NCBI GenBank assembly: GCA_016720685.1
Contig: JADKKC010000002.1
Location: 1 to 64,000, forward strand
Direction: 5' to 3'
DNA length: 64,000 nucleotides
Origin: Zoogloea sp.
Lineage (GTDB): Bacteria > Pseudomonadota > Gammaproteobacteria > Burkholderiales > Rhodocyclaceae
Below, piece by piece: positions 20,756 to 29,112 of this stretch (the stretch's first letter is position 1; the number at the start of each line of letters is the position of its first letter). Position numbers and translations under genes: made by a program. The notes below the pieces were generated by a model. It made no database searches, was not told the origin of the DNA, and saw nothing but the letters and a program-made list of their open reading frames with translations.

Positions 20756-20846
20756 GACTTGAGCACTTGATGCCCGGACTTGAAACCGTTCAAGTCCGAC
20801 TTGAGTGATCGTTGCCCCGACTTGGCCACGCTCAATGACGACTTGA
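20756..20846. repeat. Five GACTTGA motifs at exact 21-bp spacing
   Basis: GACTTGA (the fourth copy is GACTTGG) begins at 20756, 20777, 20798, 20819 and 20840, every 21 bp with no deviation. The units between are diverged. Twenty-one base pairs is two helical turns and also seven codons. On the minus strand one frame reads heptads with a recurring Gln-Val pair (20705-20914), like a coiled-coil repeat, but no start site or family supports a gene. No longer repeat was seen either side. Confidence 0.55.
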
Positions 20847-20915
20847 ACTTGGGCTACCAACGGCGACACATCGATGTCGGGAGGGGGGCCGGTCAGAGGG
20901 TTACGCAACAACACC

Positions 20916-21100
20916 GTTTGCTTTGCGACAAGGAATGGTCACGGATGATTTTGCGTGGGGGCGACGTGGGGGCGACTTCGGTCGTCCTCGGCGCGTTGAA
21001 TCATCGACATGCCGCATATCAGAGTCCGCGGGCGACTGAAGTCGCCCCCACAATCTGCCGCGCCGCCGCTGCCTTTCGACAAGTTATTAACCCGGCCCTT
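20916..21100 (+). repeat. Dispersed palindromic repeat, copy 3 (diverged)
   Basis: Third copy, same orientation as the other two. It begins with the CCGTTTGCTTTGCGACAAGG stretch shared with copy 1. Its first hairpin is degenerate (GGGGCGACTTCGGTCGTCC at 20970-20988). The second is exact (GGGCGACTGAAGTCGCCCC at 21030-21048). It ends CTTTCGACAAGTTATTAACC, where it merges into the MITE-like element at 21084. Confidence 0.7.
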
Positions 21101-21202
21101 AAATTAACTGTTTCCAAAAAGCCAGAAAGACTTATGCATTCAAATAGTTATATTGGAAGCAGGCTGAAAAGAAGTGTCGTTATTCAAGGGCCGGGTTAAT
21201 AA
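21084..21202. mobile_element. MITE-like element with perfect 17-bp terminal inverted repeats
   Basis: TTATTAACCCGGCCCTT at 21084-21100 is the exact reverse complement of AAGGGCCGGGTTAATAA at 21186-21202. They enclose 85 bp of AT-rich, non-coding DNA. The ends resemble the termini of the dispersed repeat (AACCCGGCCCTT... / ...GGCCGGGTCAATA), and a further GGCCGGGTCAATA follows at 21209. This suggests the same family of ends mobilised different internal sequences. No clear target-site duplication was identified. Confidence 0.55.
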
Positions 21203-21214
21203 TTAATGGCCGGG

Positions 21215-21520
21215 TCAATAGTAGGGCACCCGGCCGCAGGAGCCGATCCGGTTGTCCACGTTGATCAGGGCCGTGTTGGCTTCGGTGGAGCCCCAGCCTT
21301 CAAAAATCTGCACGCTGCCGAAGCGCTCGATCCAGCGCCGCCAGATCTCCGGGGTCAGACCGGCGCCCATCATGCAGCGCAGGCGGTGCTGGTGATCGTG
21401 GGGGCTGGCCGGCCGGTTCATCAGGTCGCGGCAGATCTCGCCGATGTACTGGCACACGGTGAAGTCGTTGTCCCGCACGTCCTTCCAGAATTCCCGGGTA
21501 CTGAACTTGCGCCTGAGCAC
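21215..21520 (-). pseudogene. Internal fragment of an acyl-CoA synthetase (AMP-forming)
   Basis: About 100 codons resembling the central part of long/very-long-chain acyl-CoA synthetases. LRRKFSTREFWKDVRDND and VCQYIGEICRDLMNRP are followed by a GAGLTPEIWRRWIERFG stretch and the adenylate-forming motif FEGWGSTEANTALIN. Both the ATP-binding start and the C-terminal domain are missing, and the fragment ends abruptly beside repeat sequence on both sides. It is a remnant, not a working gene. Confidence 0.6.
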
Positions 21521-21534
21521 GATTCAAGGCCGGG

Positions 21535-21732
21535 CTGCAGATCCCGGTCATCGCCGTCGGGCGCCTGGAGCCCGAGGTGGCCGATACCGCCATTGGCGCC
21601 CGCCCGGACGACCGGCTGGCCAAGGAGCTGGAAAGCGTGAAGGTGCCGGTGATCACCGCTGGCGACGGCGCCGCCATCGGCTACATCGAAGGCGCCCTGG
21701 CCTCGGGCTTCGCGGCGGGCAACCGGGTGTGA
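21535..21732 (+). pseudogene. C-terminal fragment of a flavin-dependent oxidoreductase
   Basis: A short frame reads IPVIAVGRLEPEVADTAIGA, then DDRLAKELESVKVPVITAGD and AIGYIEGALASGFAAGNRV to a TGA stop at 21730-21732. A VPVITAGD block followed by an EGAxxSGFxAG tail is typical of the end of NADH-flavin oxidoreductases of the 2,4-dienoyl-CoA reductase type. No start is present, and it follows the acyl-CoA synthetase fragment directly, across a junction at about 21523 that carries a CAAGGCCGGG repeat end. Confidence 0.4.
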
Positions 21733-21856
21733 GGGCCGCTGCGGGGCCGGTGCAAGAAGCCTGCCCCGCGCGCAGAAAGTCGATGACCGGAGTCAGCGGA
21801 GAACGCCTGGCTTGGGGGTGAGTCGCCAAAATATCCATGCATCGGGGCTTCCTTAG

Positions 21857-21870
21857 GTATCGTTCGATAC
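21857..21870. promoter_or_regulatory. Palindrome upstream of the CoA-transferase
   Basis: GTATCG-TT-CGATAC is a perfect 6+2+6 palindrome 30-43 bp upstream of the CoA-transferase ATG, placed like an operator of a TetR- or similar-type repressor. The cognate protein is not identifiable in this window. Confidence 0.35.
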
Positions 21871-21899
21871 TTCAACAGCCCCCCAGAGGATGAGTGGAG

Positions 21900-23902
21900 A
21901 TGAACCCTAAGAACCAGAAATTGATGCGTCCCCAGGGCCGCAACACCGGCAAGATCGTCAGCGCCGCCGACGCGGTCAAACTCATCCGCTCGGGCGACAC
22001 CGTCGCCACCACCGGCTTTGTCGGCATCGGCTTCCCTGAAAACATCGCCATCGCCCTCGAGCAGTATTTTCTCGAAACCCGCGAGCAGGATCCGGCAGGC
22101 CGCGGCAAGCCCGAAGGCCTCACCCTCGTTTACGGCGCCGGCCAGGGCGACGGCAAGGACAAGGGCCTCAACCACCTGGGCCACGACGGCCTCGTCGCAA
22201 GGGTGATCGGCGGCCACTGGGGCCTGGTGCCACGCCTTCAGGAACTGGCCGTCGCCAACCGCATCAAGGGCTACAACCTGCCCCAGGGCGTCATCACCCA
22301 CCTCTATCGCGACATCGCCGCCGGCAAGCCGGGCACCCTCACCCGGGTCGGGCTCGGCACCTTCGTCGACCCGCGCTTCGGCGGCGGCAAGATCAACGAA
22401 TGCACCACCGAGGATCTCGTCCGCATCATCGAAATCGACGGCGAGGAGTACCTCTTCTACAAGGCCTTCCCGATCCACGTCGGCATCATCCGCGGCACCA
22501 CCGCCGACCCGGACGGCAACATCACGATGGAAAGGAAGCCCTGACCCTCGAAGGCCAGGCCATCGCCATGGCGGCCCACAACAGCGGCGGCATCGTCATC
22601 GCCCAGGTCGAGCGGATCGCCGAATCCGGCTCGCTCAATCCACGGCAGGTAAAGATTCCCGGCATCCTCGTTGACTGCGTGGTGGTTGCCGAGCGCCCCG
22701 AGTGGCACATGCAGACCTTTCTCGAACACTACAACCCGGCCTTCTCCGGCGAGATCCGCATTCCCCTCACGTCCCTCGAACCGATGGAAATGAGCGAGCG
22801 CAAGATCATCGCCCGCCGCGCCGCCATGGAGCTCACGCCCAACGCCGTGGTGAACCTCGGCATCGGCATGCCCGAGGGCGTGGCGGCAGTCGCCACCGAG
22901 GAACGCATCATCGACCTCCTGACGCTGACCGCCGAGCCCGGCGTCATCGGCGGCATTCCCCAGGGCGGGCTCAACTTCGGTGCCGCGGTGAATACCTCCG
23001 CCATCGTCGACCAGCCCAGCCAGTTCGATTTCTACGACGGCGGCGGGCTCGACATCGCCTTCCTCGGTCTCGCCCAGGCCGACGCCCAGGGCAACCTCAA
23101 TGTCTCCAAGTTCGGCTCCAAGCTCACCGGCGCCGGCGGCTTCATCAACATCAGCCAGAACGCCAAGAAGGTCGTCTTCGTCGGCACCTTCACGGCCGGC
23201 GGGCTCGAAGTTGCGCTGCAGGACGGCCAGCTGCGGATTCTGGCCGAGGGCCGCTCCGGAAAGTTCGTGCAGGAAGTCGAACACCGCACCTTCAGCGGCC
23301 AGGAAGCCCTGCGCCGGCGGCAACCGGTGCTTTACGTCACCGAGCGCTGCGTCTTCGAACTGAGCGCCGAAGGTGTCGAGCTGATCGAAGTTGCGCCGGG
23401 CATCGACATCGAGCGCGACATCCTCGCCCTGATGGCCTTCAAGCCCGTCATCCGCGGCACGCCCCGCCCGATGGACCCGCGCATCTTCCGCGACGAACCC
23501 ATGCAGCTGCGCGCCGACATCGTGGCCGTGCCCCTCGAATCGCGCTTCCAGTACGACGCCACACAAAACATTTTCTTCGTCGATTTCGAAAGCCTGAGCC
23601 TGCGCCACGACGCCGATATCGAACGCATCCGCAGCATCGTCGAAGCCATCCTCCTGCCGCTCGGCCGCAAGGTGCCGGTGGTCGTGAATTACCACGGCTT
23701 CGACATCCAGGAAGAACTCATCGACCCCTATGCCAACATGATCAAGGGGTTGATGGACTCCTGCTATGCCCAGGTCACCCGCTACGCCACCAACACCTTT
23801 CTCAAGGCAAGACTCGGCGACGCATTGAGCGCACGGCAGCTTAAACCCGGCATTTTCGAATCGGCCGAAGAGGCCCGTGCCGGACTGACAAAAACGCCTT
23901 GA
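21900..23902 (+). CDS. Acyl-CoA:acetate / 3-oxoacid CoA-transferase, YdiF-like, frame broken near 22531
   Basis: A fused alpha-beta family I CoA-transferase that moves CoA between acyl groups through a glutamyl-CoA intermediate. The alpha half has GDTVATTGFVGIGFPENIAI and LGTFVDPRFGGGKIN. The beta half has VNLGIGMPEGVAAVA and the catalytic-Glu block LTAEPGVIGGIPQGGLNFGA, then FYDGGGLDIAFLGLAQ. The frame breaks at GAAAGG (22531-22533). Adding one A gives TMEKEALTLEGQ and a 667-residue protein. The C-terminal tail of about 150 residues beyond the catalytic fold is longer than in E. coli YdiF. The ATG at 21900 has AGAGG 9 nt upstream. The neighbouring phasin suggests a role in acyl-CoA or polyhydroxyalkanoate metabolism. 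Confidence 0.85.
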
Positions 23903-23923
23903 CAGCAATTTTTTGAAAACTGT

Positions 23924-23938
23924 TGTTGCAGTGCAACA
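23924..23938. promoter_or_regulatory. PhaR-type operator upstream of the phasin
   Basis: TGTTGCA-G-TGCAACA is a perfect palindrome about 145 bp upstream of the phasin start. TTGCA/TGCAA dyads of this kind are the binding sites of PhaR, which represses phasin genes until polyhydroxyalkanoate granules titrate it away. The assignment is by motif and context. phaR itself is not in the window. Confidence 0.55.
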
Positions 23939-24080
23939 TTTACACGCGCAGATGTGCCATTTTTTGAGGCGTGTCACTTAACGGTGCAGCCGCGTGTGAT
24001 ATTGTTTTCGTGTGAGGTCGCAGTTGATTGTTGTTTAGCACCTCTAAAAAGCTCAATTACAAACACCAGGAGGAACAAAT

Positions 24081-24586
24081 ATGGCCAACAAGCAAGAACA
24101 GCAACAACTGAACGAAATCCAGAAGAAGAACCTCGAAGCCGCCATGCGTCTGGCCCAGCTCTCCATCGAGAACTCCCAGCGCATCATGGAACTCCAGGTG
24201 GGCACCGCCAAGTCCCTGTTCGAAGAAGGTGTTGCGAACGCCAAGGCCCTGTCCGGCGTCCGGATCCGGCTGAAGCCATGAGCCTGCGCACGTCCTACGC
24301 CCAGAGCACCACCGAAAAGATGCTCTCCTGTGCCCGCGAAATCGCCGAGATCACTGCCAAGACCCAAGCCGAAGTCGGCAAGATGGTCAGCGAGCAGCTC
24401 ACCGGCGGCGGCGCAGACATGTTCGAGTCCATGCAGAAGATGTTCAAGGGCATGCCCATCGGCGACCACAACGCCCTCGGCACCATCCAGGGCGCCATGG
24501 ACACCGCTCGCGCCGCTTACGAGCAGATGACCAAGGCCTCCACCGAAGCCTTCCAGGCCTTCACCAAGATGGGCGTCAAGAAGTAA
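24081..24586 (+). CDS. phaP: Phasin (PHA granule-associated protein), frame broken near 24260
   Basis: A small amphipathic helical protein of the phasin family that coats polyhydroxyalkanoate granules. The N-terminal part has NEIQKKNLEAAMRLAQLSIE and LQVGTAKSLFEEGVANAKAL. In the next frame the protein continues DPAEAMSLRTSYAQSTTEKM with CAREIAEITAKTQAEVGKMV and ends FQAFTKMGVKK. Phasins have precisely such a VxDPxE(A/L)xxL hinge, so one base is missing around GTCCGGATCC (24259-24263). The rejoined protein is 168 residues, a usual phasin length. AGGAGG precedes the ATG. It is monocistronic: a PhaR-like site lies upstream and an intrinsic terminator downstream. Confidence 0.85.
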
Positions 24587-24610
24587 TTCGACGGTCTTCA
24601 GCGGTACTGA

Positions 24611-24636
24611 AAACGGCGCCTCCGAGCGCCGTTTTT
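24611..24636 (+). terminator. Intrinsic terminator after the phasin
   Basis: A 9-bp stem AAACGGCGC / GCGCCGTTT with a 6-nt loop runs into TTTTT, 25 bp after the phasin stop. Confidence 0.85.
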
Positions 24637-24768
24637 GTTTGTATCGCCGGAATCGATCCGGGCAGCAGCATGCGCACCGGAGATTTCCATGTCCCGTGCC
24701 CAGTCGCCCCACTGACCCGCGCCCGTGGAGCGGACAGGCTTTGCGTTCCCAGGACGAATCGTGTCGGG

Positions 24769-25314
24769 TCAATAACGCCAATCCGGACGTGGCGACGTCG
24801 ACAAGCGTAGCGCGCTGACAACCAGCGAGAACGCGTGCGAAGGCTGCCGGCGACTCGGGTAATACAGGTAGTAGCCAGGGAACGAGGGACACCAGTCCTC
24901 CAGCACGCGCACCAGACGGCCTTCTTCGATGTGCGGTGCGAACTCCTCTTCGGGTAGGGACGCGATGCCCAGTCCCGCCAGCGCCGAATCGACCATGCTG
25001 GGTGACGTGTTGAAGATAAGTTGCCCATCCACCCGCACATTCAATTTTTGCCCCCCGCGCTCAAAGTCCCAAACGTATAGACCCCCTGCTGTCTGCATAC
25101 GCATGTTGATGCAGTTGTGCTGCAGCAGGTCGCGGGGAGCCTTGGGGATGGGGTGGGCCTTGAAGTACGCCGGTGAAGCCGCGATCGCCATGCGCAACTG
25201 CGGCCCGATCGGAACCGCGATCATGTCCTTGTCGATGGTGTCACCCATGCGCACGCCCGCATCGAAGCGGTCAGCCACGATGACCGCTCCCGCAGCGGGG
25301 GGCACACAGCGCAT
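24769..25314 (-). pseudogene. LysR-family regulator lacking its DNA-binding domain
   Basis: About 180 codons matching only the effector-binding domain of a CrgA/DsdC-like LysR regulator: VIVADRFDAGVRMGDTIDKD, RMAIAASPAYFKAHP, DLLQHNCINMRMQTAGGLY and LPEEEFAPHIEEGRLVRVL. The helix-turn-helix and the first lobe (about 100 residues) are absent. The matching part begins abruptly near 25270, in front of the alkaline phosphatase promoter region. No helix-turn-helix frame was found upstream, so this is a 5'-truncated gene. Confidence 0.7.
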
Positions 25315-25436
25315 TTACCCTGCCTGTGCCTGTCACCCATCTTCGAGCCGCGTTAACCGAAACGTAATCCTCCTGAAACAGGGACAACCCAGACTGGCGG
25401 GCCAACGAAACACGCCCACCCTGGAGACCTTCCCCC

Positions 25437-26852
25437 ATGCGTAAACTCAGCCTGATCGCGGCTGCCACCTCGGCCGTACTGCTTGCTGCCTGCGGCAGTG
25501 ACAGCAGCAACGACACCCCCAAAAACGTCATCTTCTTCCTTGGTGACGGCATGGGCATGACCACCCAGACGGCCGCGCGCATCTACGCCGTTGGCGAAGA
25601 CGGCGAACTCACCATGGACACGCTGCCGGAAAGCGCCTTCGTCCGCACCTACTCCAACAACGCCCAGGTCACCGACAGCGCCCCCTCGATGGCGGCCTAC
25701 ATGACCGGCGTGAAGATGAACAACGAAGTCATCTCCATGACCCCGGAGACCTCGGCCTTCAACACCACCACCGGCGCCGACTACCTCAGCGGCACCAACA
25801 GCACCTGTCCGACCACCGGCAACGGCAGCGCCGTCACCACCCTGCTTGAACTGGCCAAGGCGGCCGGCCGCAGCACCGGCGCGGTCACCACCACCCGCGT
25901 CACCCACGCCACGCCCGCCAGCACCTACGCCCACGTCTGCCACCGCGACGCCGAAAACACCATCGCCGCCCAGGCCGTGCCCGGCGGCGCCGGCTACAAC
26001 AGCGCCCTCGGCGACGGCCTCGACGTGCTGCTCGGCGGTGGCCGCCAGTTCTTCCTGCCCACCACGGCAGGCGGCAAGCGTACCGACGGTCGCGACCTGA
26101 CCGCCGAGTTCGTCACCAAGGGCTACACCTACGTCAAGACCAAGGCCGAATTCGACGCGGCATCCGCCAGTGGCACCAAGAAGCTCGTCGGCCTGTTCAC
26201 CAGCAGCCACATGAGCTACGACATCGACCGCGACCCGGCCGTCGAACCCAGCCTGGCCGAGATGACCGGCAAGGCCATCGACATGCTGTCGAAGAACGAC
26301 AAGGGCTTCTTCCTGATGGTGGAAGGCGGCCGCATCGACCACGCCCTGCACGAAACCACCGCCAGAAAGGCGCTGCAGGACACCGTGGCTTTCGACGACG
26401 CCATCAAGACCGCCATCGCCAAGATGAAGCTCAAGGATGCCGACCTTAAAAACACCCTGATCGTCGTCACCGCCGACCACGACCACACCCTGGTTCTCAA
26501 CGGCTACGCCGCCCGTACCGGCAAGACCACCGACAGCAACCCCGGCGTGCTCGGCCTGCTCAAGAACTACGTCACCGGCGCACTCGGTGCCGACCTGGAC
26601 GGCAACCCCTTCACCATCATCGGCTTCGGCAACGGCGAGAACCGCTCTGCCACCCGCACCGCCCTCACCGATGCACAAGTAGCCGCCAAAACCTACCACC
26701 AGGAAGCCGCCATTCCCATGGGTGTAGGCAGCGAGACCCACGGCGGCACCGACGTGTTCCTTGGCGCCACCGGTCGCGGCGCGGACAAATTCACCGGTGT
26801 CATCACCAACACCGAAGTCTTCAACCTGATCCGCCAGTCGGTCGGCCTGTAA
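25437..26852 (+). CDS. Alkaline phosphatase (PhoA family), lipoprotein form
   Basis: A 471-residue alkaline phosphatase that releases phosphate from organic monoesters outside the cytoplasm. The N-terminus MRKLSLIAAATSAVLLAACG is a lipoprotein signal with lipobox LAAC, so it is probably membrane-anchored. Catalytic and metal residues are present: NVIFFLGDGMG, the nucleophile Ser in VTDSAPSMAAYMTGVK, MVEGGRIDHALH, VVTADHDHT and the late His in GSETHGGTD. It lies 16 bp before a close paralogue on the same strand. No convincing Pho box was seen upstream. Confidence 0.92.
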   Translation: MRKLSLIAAATSAVLLAACGSDSSNDTPKNVIFFLGDGMGMTTQTAARIYAVGEDGELTMDTLPESAFVRTYSNNAQVTDSAPSMAAYMTGVKMNNEVISMTPETSAFNTTTGADYLSGTNSTCPTTGNGSAVTTLLELAKAAGRSTGAVTTTRVTHATPASTYAHVCHRDAENTIAAQAVPGGAGYNSALGDGLDVLLGGGRQFFLPTTAGGKRTDGRDLTAEFVTKGYTYVKTKAEFDAASASGTKKLVGLFTSSHMSYDIDRDPAVEPSLAEMTGKAIDMLSKNDKGFFLMVEGGRIDHALHETTARKALQDTVAFDDAIKTAIAKMKLKDADLKNTLIVVTADHDHTLVLNGYAARTGKTTDSNPGVLGLLKNYVTGALGADLDGNPFTIIGFGNGENRSATRTALTDAQVAAKTYHQEAAIPMGVGSETHGGTDVFLGATGRGADKFTGVITNTEVFNLIRQSVGL

Positions 26853-26868
26853 CCCGGAGACCCACACC

Positions 26869-28278
26869 ATGAAAACCCAGATCAAGCTCTGCGCAGCCGC
26901 CCTTGCCCTCGTCGGCGCCACCTCTGCATTCGCCGCCGGCGAAGCCACCAACGTCATCTTCTTCCTCGGCGACGGCATGGGCCCCACCACCGTCACCGCC
27001 AGCCGCATCTACAAGTACGGCGAAGCCGGCCAGCTGACGATGGAATCCCTGAAGCGCACCGCGCGCATCAAGACCTACTCCCTCGACGGCCAGACCACCG
27101 ACTCCGCCCCGTCGATGGCCGCCTACATGACCGGCGTGAAGATGCGTAACGAAGTCATCTCCATGAGCGCCGACACCCAGCCGCGCGATCCGGTCACCAA
27201 GAAGAACTACACCAGCGGCGCCGACAGCACCTGCCCGGCCGGTAACGGCACGCCCGCCACCACCCTGCTCGAACTGGCCAAGGCTGCCGGCAAGTCGGTG
27301 GGCGCGGTCACCACCACCACCGTCACCCACGCCACCCCCGCCGCCACCTACGCCCACATCTGCAACCGCAACGGCGAAAACGCCATCGCGGCCCAGGCCG
27401 TGCCCGGCGGCGCCGGCTACAACAGCGCCCTCGGCGCCGGCCTGGACGTGCTGCTCGGCGGTGGCACCGACCACTTCCTGCCCACCACGGCAGGCGGCAG
27501 GCGCACCGACGGTCGCGACCTGACCGCCGAACTGAAGGCCCAGGGCTACACCTACGTGAATAGCGGTTCCGCCCTCATGGCGCTGGACACCGCCGCCACG
27601 ACCCGGCTGGTGGGCCTGTTCAGCAAATCGCTGATGAACTACGAGCTCGATCGCGCCAAACCCGCCAACGCCATCGACGAGCCCAGCCTTGCCGACATGA
27701 CCGAGAAGGCCATCAAGCTGCTGCAGAAAAACGGCAAGGGCTTCTTCCTGATGGTGGAAGGCGGCCGTATCGACCACGCCCTGCACAACACCAACGCCAA
27801 GCGCGCCCTCGAAGACACCGTCGCCTTCGACAACGCCATCAAGCGCGCCCTCGGCCTGGTCGACCTGAAGAACACCCTGGTCGTCGTCACCGCCGACCAC
27901 GACCACACGATGACCTTCAACGGCTACTCCCACAAAGGCAACAACATCCTGGGCAAGGTCAGCGACATCAAGCCGACCACCGTGCAGGGCAAGACCGTGC
28001 TCGCCAAGGCCGGCGACGGCCTGCCCTACACCGCCCTGGTGTTCGGCAACGGCGCCGTGCGCAAGCCCGTCCGTGACGACCTGACCAGCGTCGACACCGC
28101 GGCCGACGACTACTACCAGGAAGTCGGCGTCAAGCTCGGCACCGCCGGCAACTACCCGGAAACCCACGGCGGCGGCGACGTCATGCTGTTCTCCTCCGGG
28201 GCCGGCAACGCAGGCTTCAAGGGCACCCTCGACAACACCAAGGTCTTCGGCCTGGTCAAGTCGGCCATGGGCCTCTGA
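26869..28278 (+). CDS. Alkaline phosphatase (PhoA family), secreted form
   Basis: A 469-residue tandem paralogue of the preceding gene, similar throughout (for example the shared AAQAVPGGAGYNSALG). Instead of a lipobox it has a Sec signal peptide, MKTQIKLCAAALALVGATSA then FAAGEA, so it should be a soluble periplasmic enzyme. The same active-site motifs are intact: FFLGDGMG, TDSAPSMAAYMTGVKM, VEGGRIDHALHNTNA, TADHDHTMT and ETHGGGDVM. The two genes probably arose by local duplication and form one transcript closed by a strong terminator. Confidence 0.92.
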   Translation: MKTQIKLCAAALALVGATSAFAAGEATNVIFFLGDGMGPTTVTASRIYKYGEAGQLTMESLKRTARIKTYSLDGQTTDSAPSMAAYMTGVKMRNEVISMSADTQPRDPVTKKNYTSGADSTCPAGNGTPATTLLELAKAAGKSVGAVTTTTVTHATPAATYAHICNRNGENAIAAQAVPGGAGYNSALGAGLDVLLGGGTDHFLPTTAGGRRTDGRDLTAELKAQGYTYVNSGSALMALDTAATTRLVGLFSKSLMNYELDRAKPANAIDEPSLADMTEKAIKLLQKNGKGFFLMVEGGRIDHALHNTNAKRALEDTVAFDNAIKRALGLVDLKNTLVVVTADHDHTMTFNGYSHKGNNILGKVSDIKPTTVQGKTVLAKAGDGLPYTALVFGNGAVRKPVRDDLTSVDTAADDYYQEVGVKLGTAGNYPETHGGGDVMLFSSGAGNAGFKGTLDNTKVFGLVKSAMGL

Positions 28279-28329
28279 TCGCCACAACGATCCAAAGGGT
28301 TTGCCGGCAGTAAAGCTGGCAGCCGTTTC

Positions 28330-28358
28330 GCCCGGCCTCATGAGGCCGGGCCTTTTTT
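28330..28358 (+). terminator. Intrinsic terminator after the phosphatase pair
   Basis: A perfect GC-rich palindrome from 28330 to 28351 (arms GCCCGGCCT / AGGCCGGGC around CATG) is followed by TTTTTT. Confidence 0.9.
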
Positions 28359-28378
28359 ATTCCTCACGCCACACATCC

Positions 28379-29046
28379 ATGAACAAGTTGATTCTCGCCG
28401 CGCTGCTCGCCAGCCTCGTCCCCTCGGCTGCCTGGGCCAGCGACCTCGCCATCAAGGTCGAGCACGAAATCACCACCCTCAGCGCCGACGGCGTCACCCG
28501 CGTCACCCGCTTCGGCGAACGCCTGATCCGCCGCGACAACCACAGCTGGGTTGCCCGCATCATCCCCGCCGGCGCCCACGAAGAAGCCGACCACCACACC
28601 GCCGGCAAGGGCCACAAGCACATGGACATCGCCGCAGCCTCCCGCTGGGTCGAGCTGGGCAACGACGGCAAGCTGCGCGTGCGCATCGTCAACGCCCACG
28701 AAAAAGTCACCGTGGACATCACCCCCGTCGACTACAACAACATCGGCTTCGACGGCAAATGGACCACCGCCAGCCAGCTCCTCGACCCGGAGCAGATCAA
28801 GCGCATGAAGGCCATCACCCGCAGCGCCCCGGCGGGCACCCGGTGGTACGAAGGCGGCACCCGCGACGCCAAAGTCCAGGTGCTGTGGGATGAAAAGGAC
28901 AACTACCCCGCCGCATCGACTCCGCCAATGCCGCCGGCACCAGCCGCAGCAGCATGCTCGTGACCCGCGAGAAAATGCCGGCCGTCATGCCCTGGACCCA
29001 GCTCAAGGGCTACGAACAAAAGGAGTACTCGGATCTGCTCGACTGA
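28379..29046 (+). CDS. Secreted protein of unknown function, frame broken near 28906
   Basis: I do not recognise the family. The ATG at 28379 opens a clear signal peptide, MNKLILAALLASLVPSAAWA. The mature part has a His-rich segment (GAHEEADHHTAGKGHKHMD), possibly metal-binding, and a WYEGGTRDAKVQVLWDEKDN stretch. The frame then breaks at a CCCC run (28906-28909). Adding one C continues it as NYPRRIDSANAAGTSRSS through MPAVMPWTQLKGYEQKEY to a TGA at 29044-29046, 222 residues in all. Its place right after two phosphatases suggests a periplasmic role, but nothing more can be said. Confidence 0.6.
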
Positions 29047-29112
29047 TCGCCGCTGCGCAAATCCAGGCTGCGGCGGCTATCATGACGCCGCAGCCCACCC
29101 CTCCTTGCCGCC

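Noticed and set aside
20756..20846. GACTTGA array as a mini-CRISPR
   Set aside because: Repeat core is only 7 bp, spacers are 14 bp and no cas gene is near.
5076..21100. CRISPR-like array
   Set aside because: The three repeat copies are kilobases apart, about 200-300 bp long and without spacers.
25315..25436. Possible Pho box (CTGTGCCTGTCAC) upstream of the phosphatases
   Set aside because: Only one heptamer half fits the consensus and the spacing of the second is wrong.
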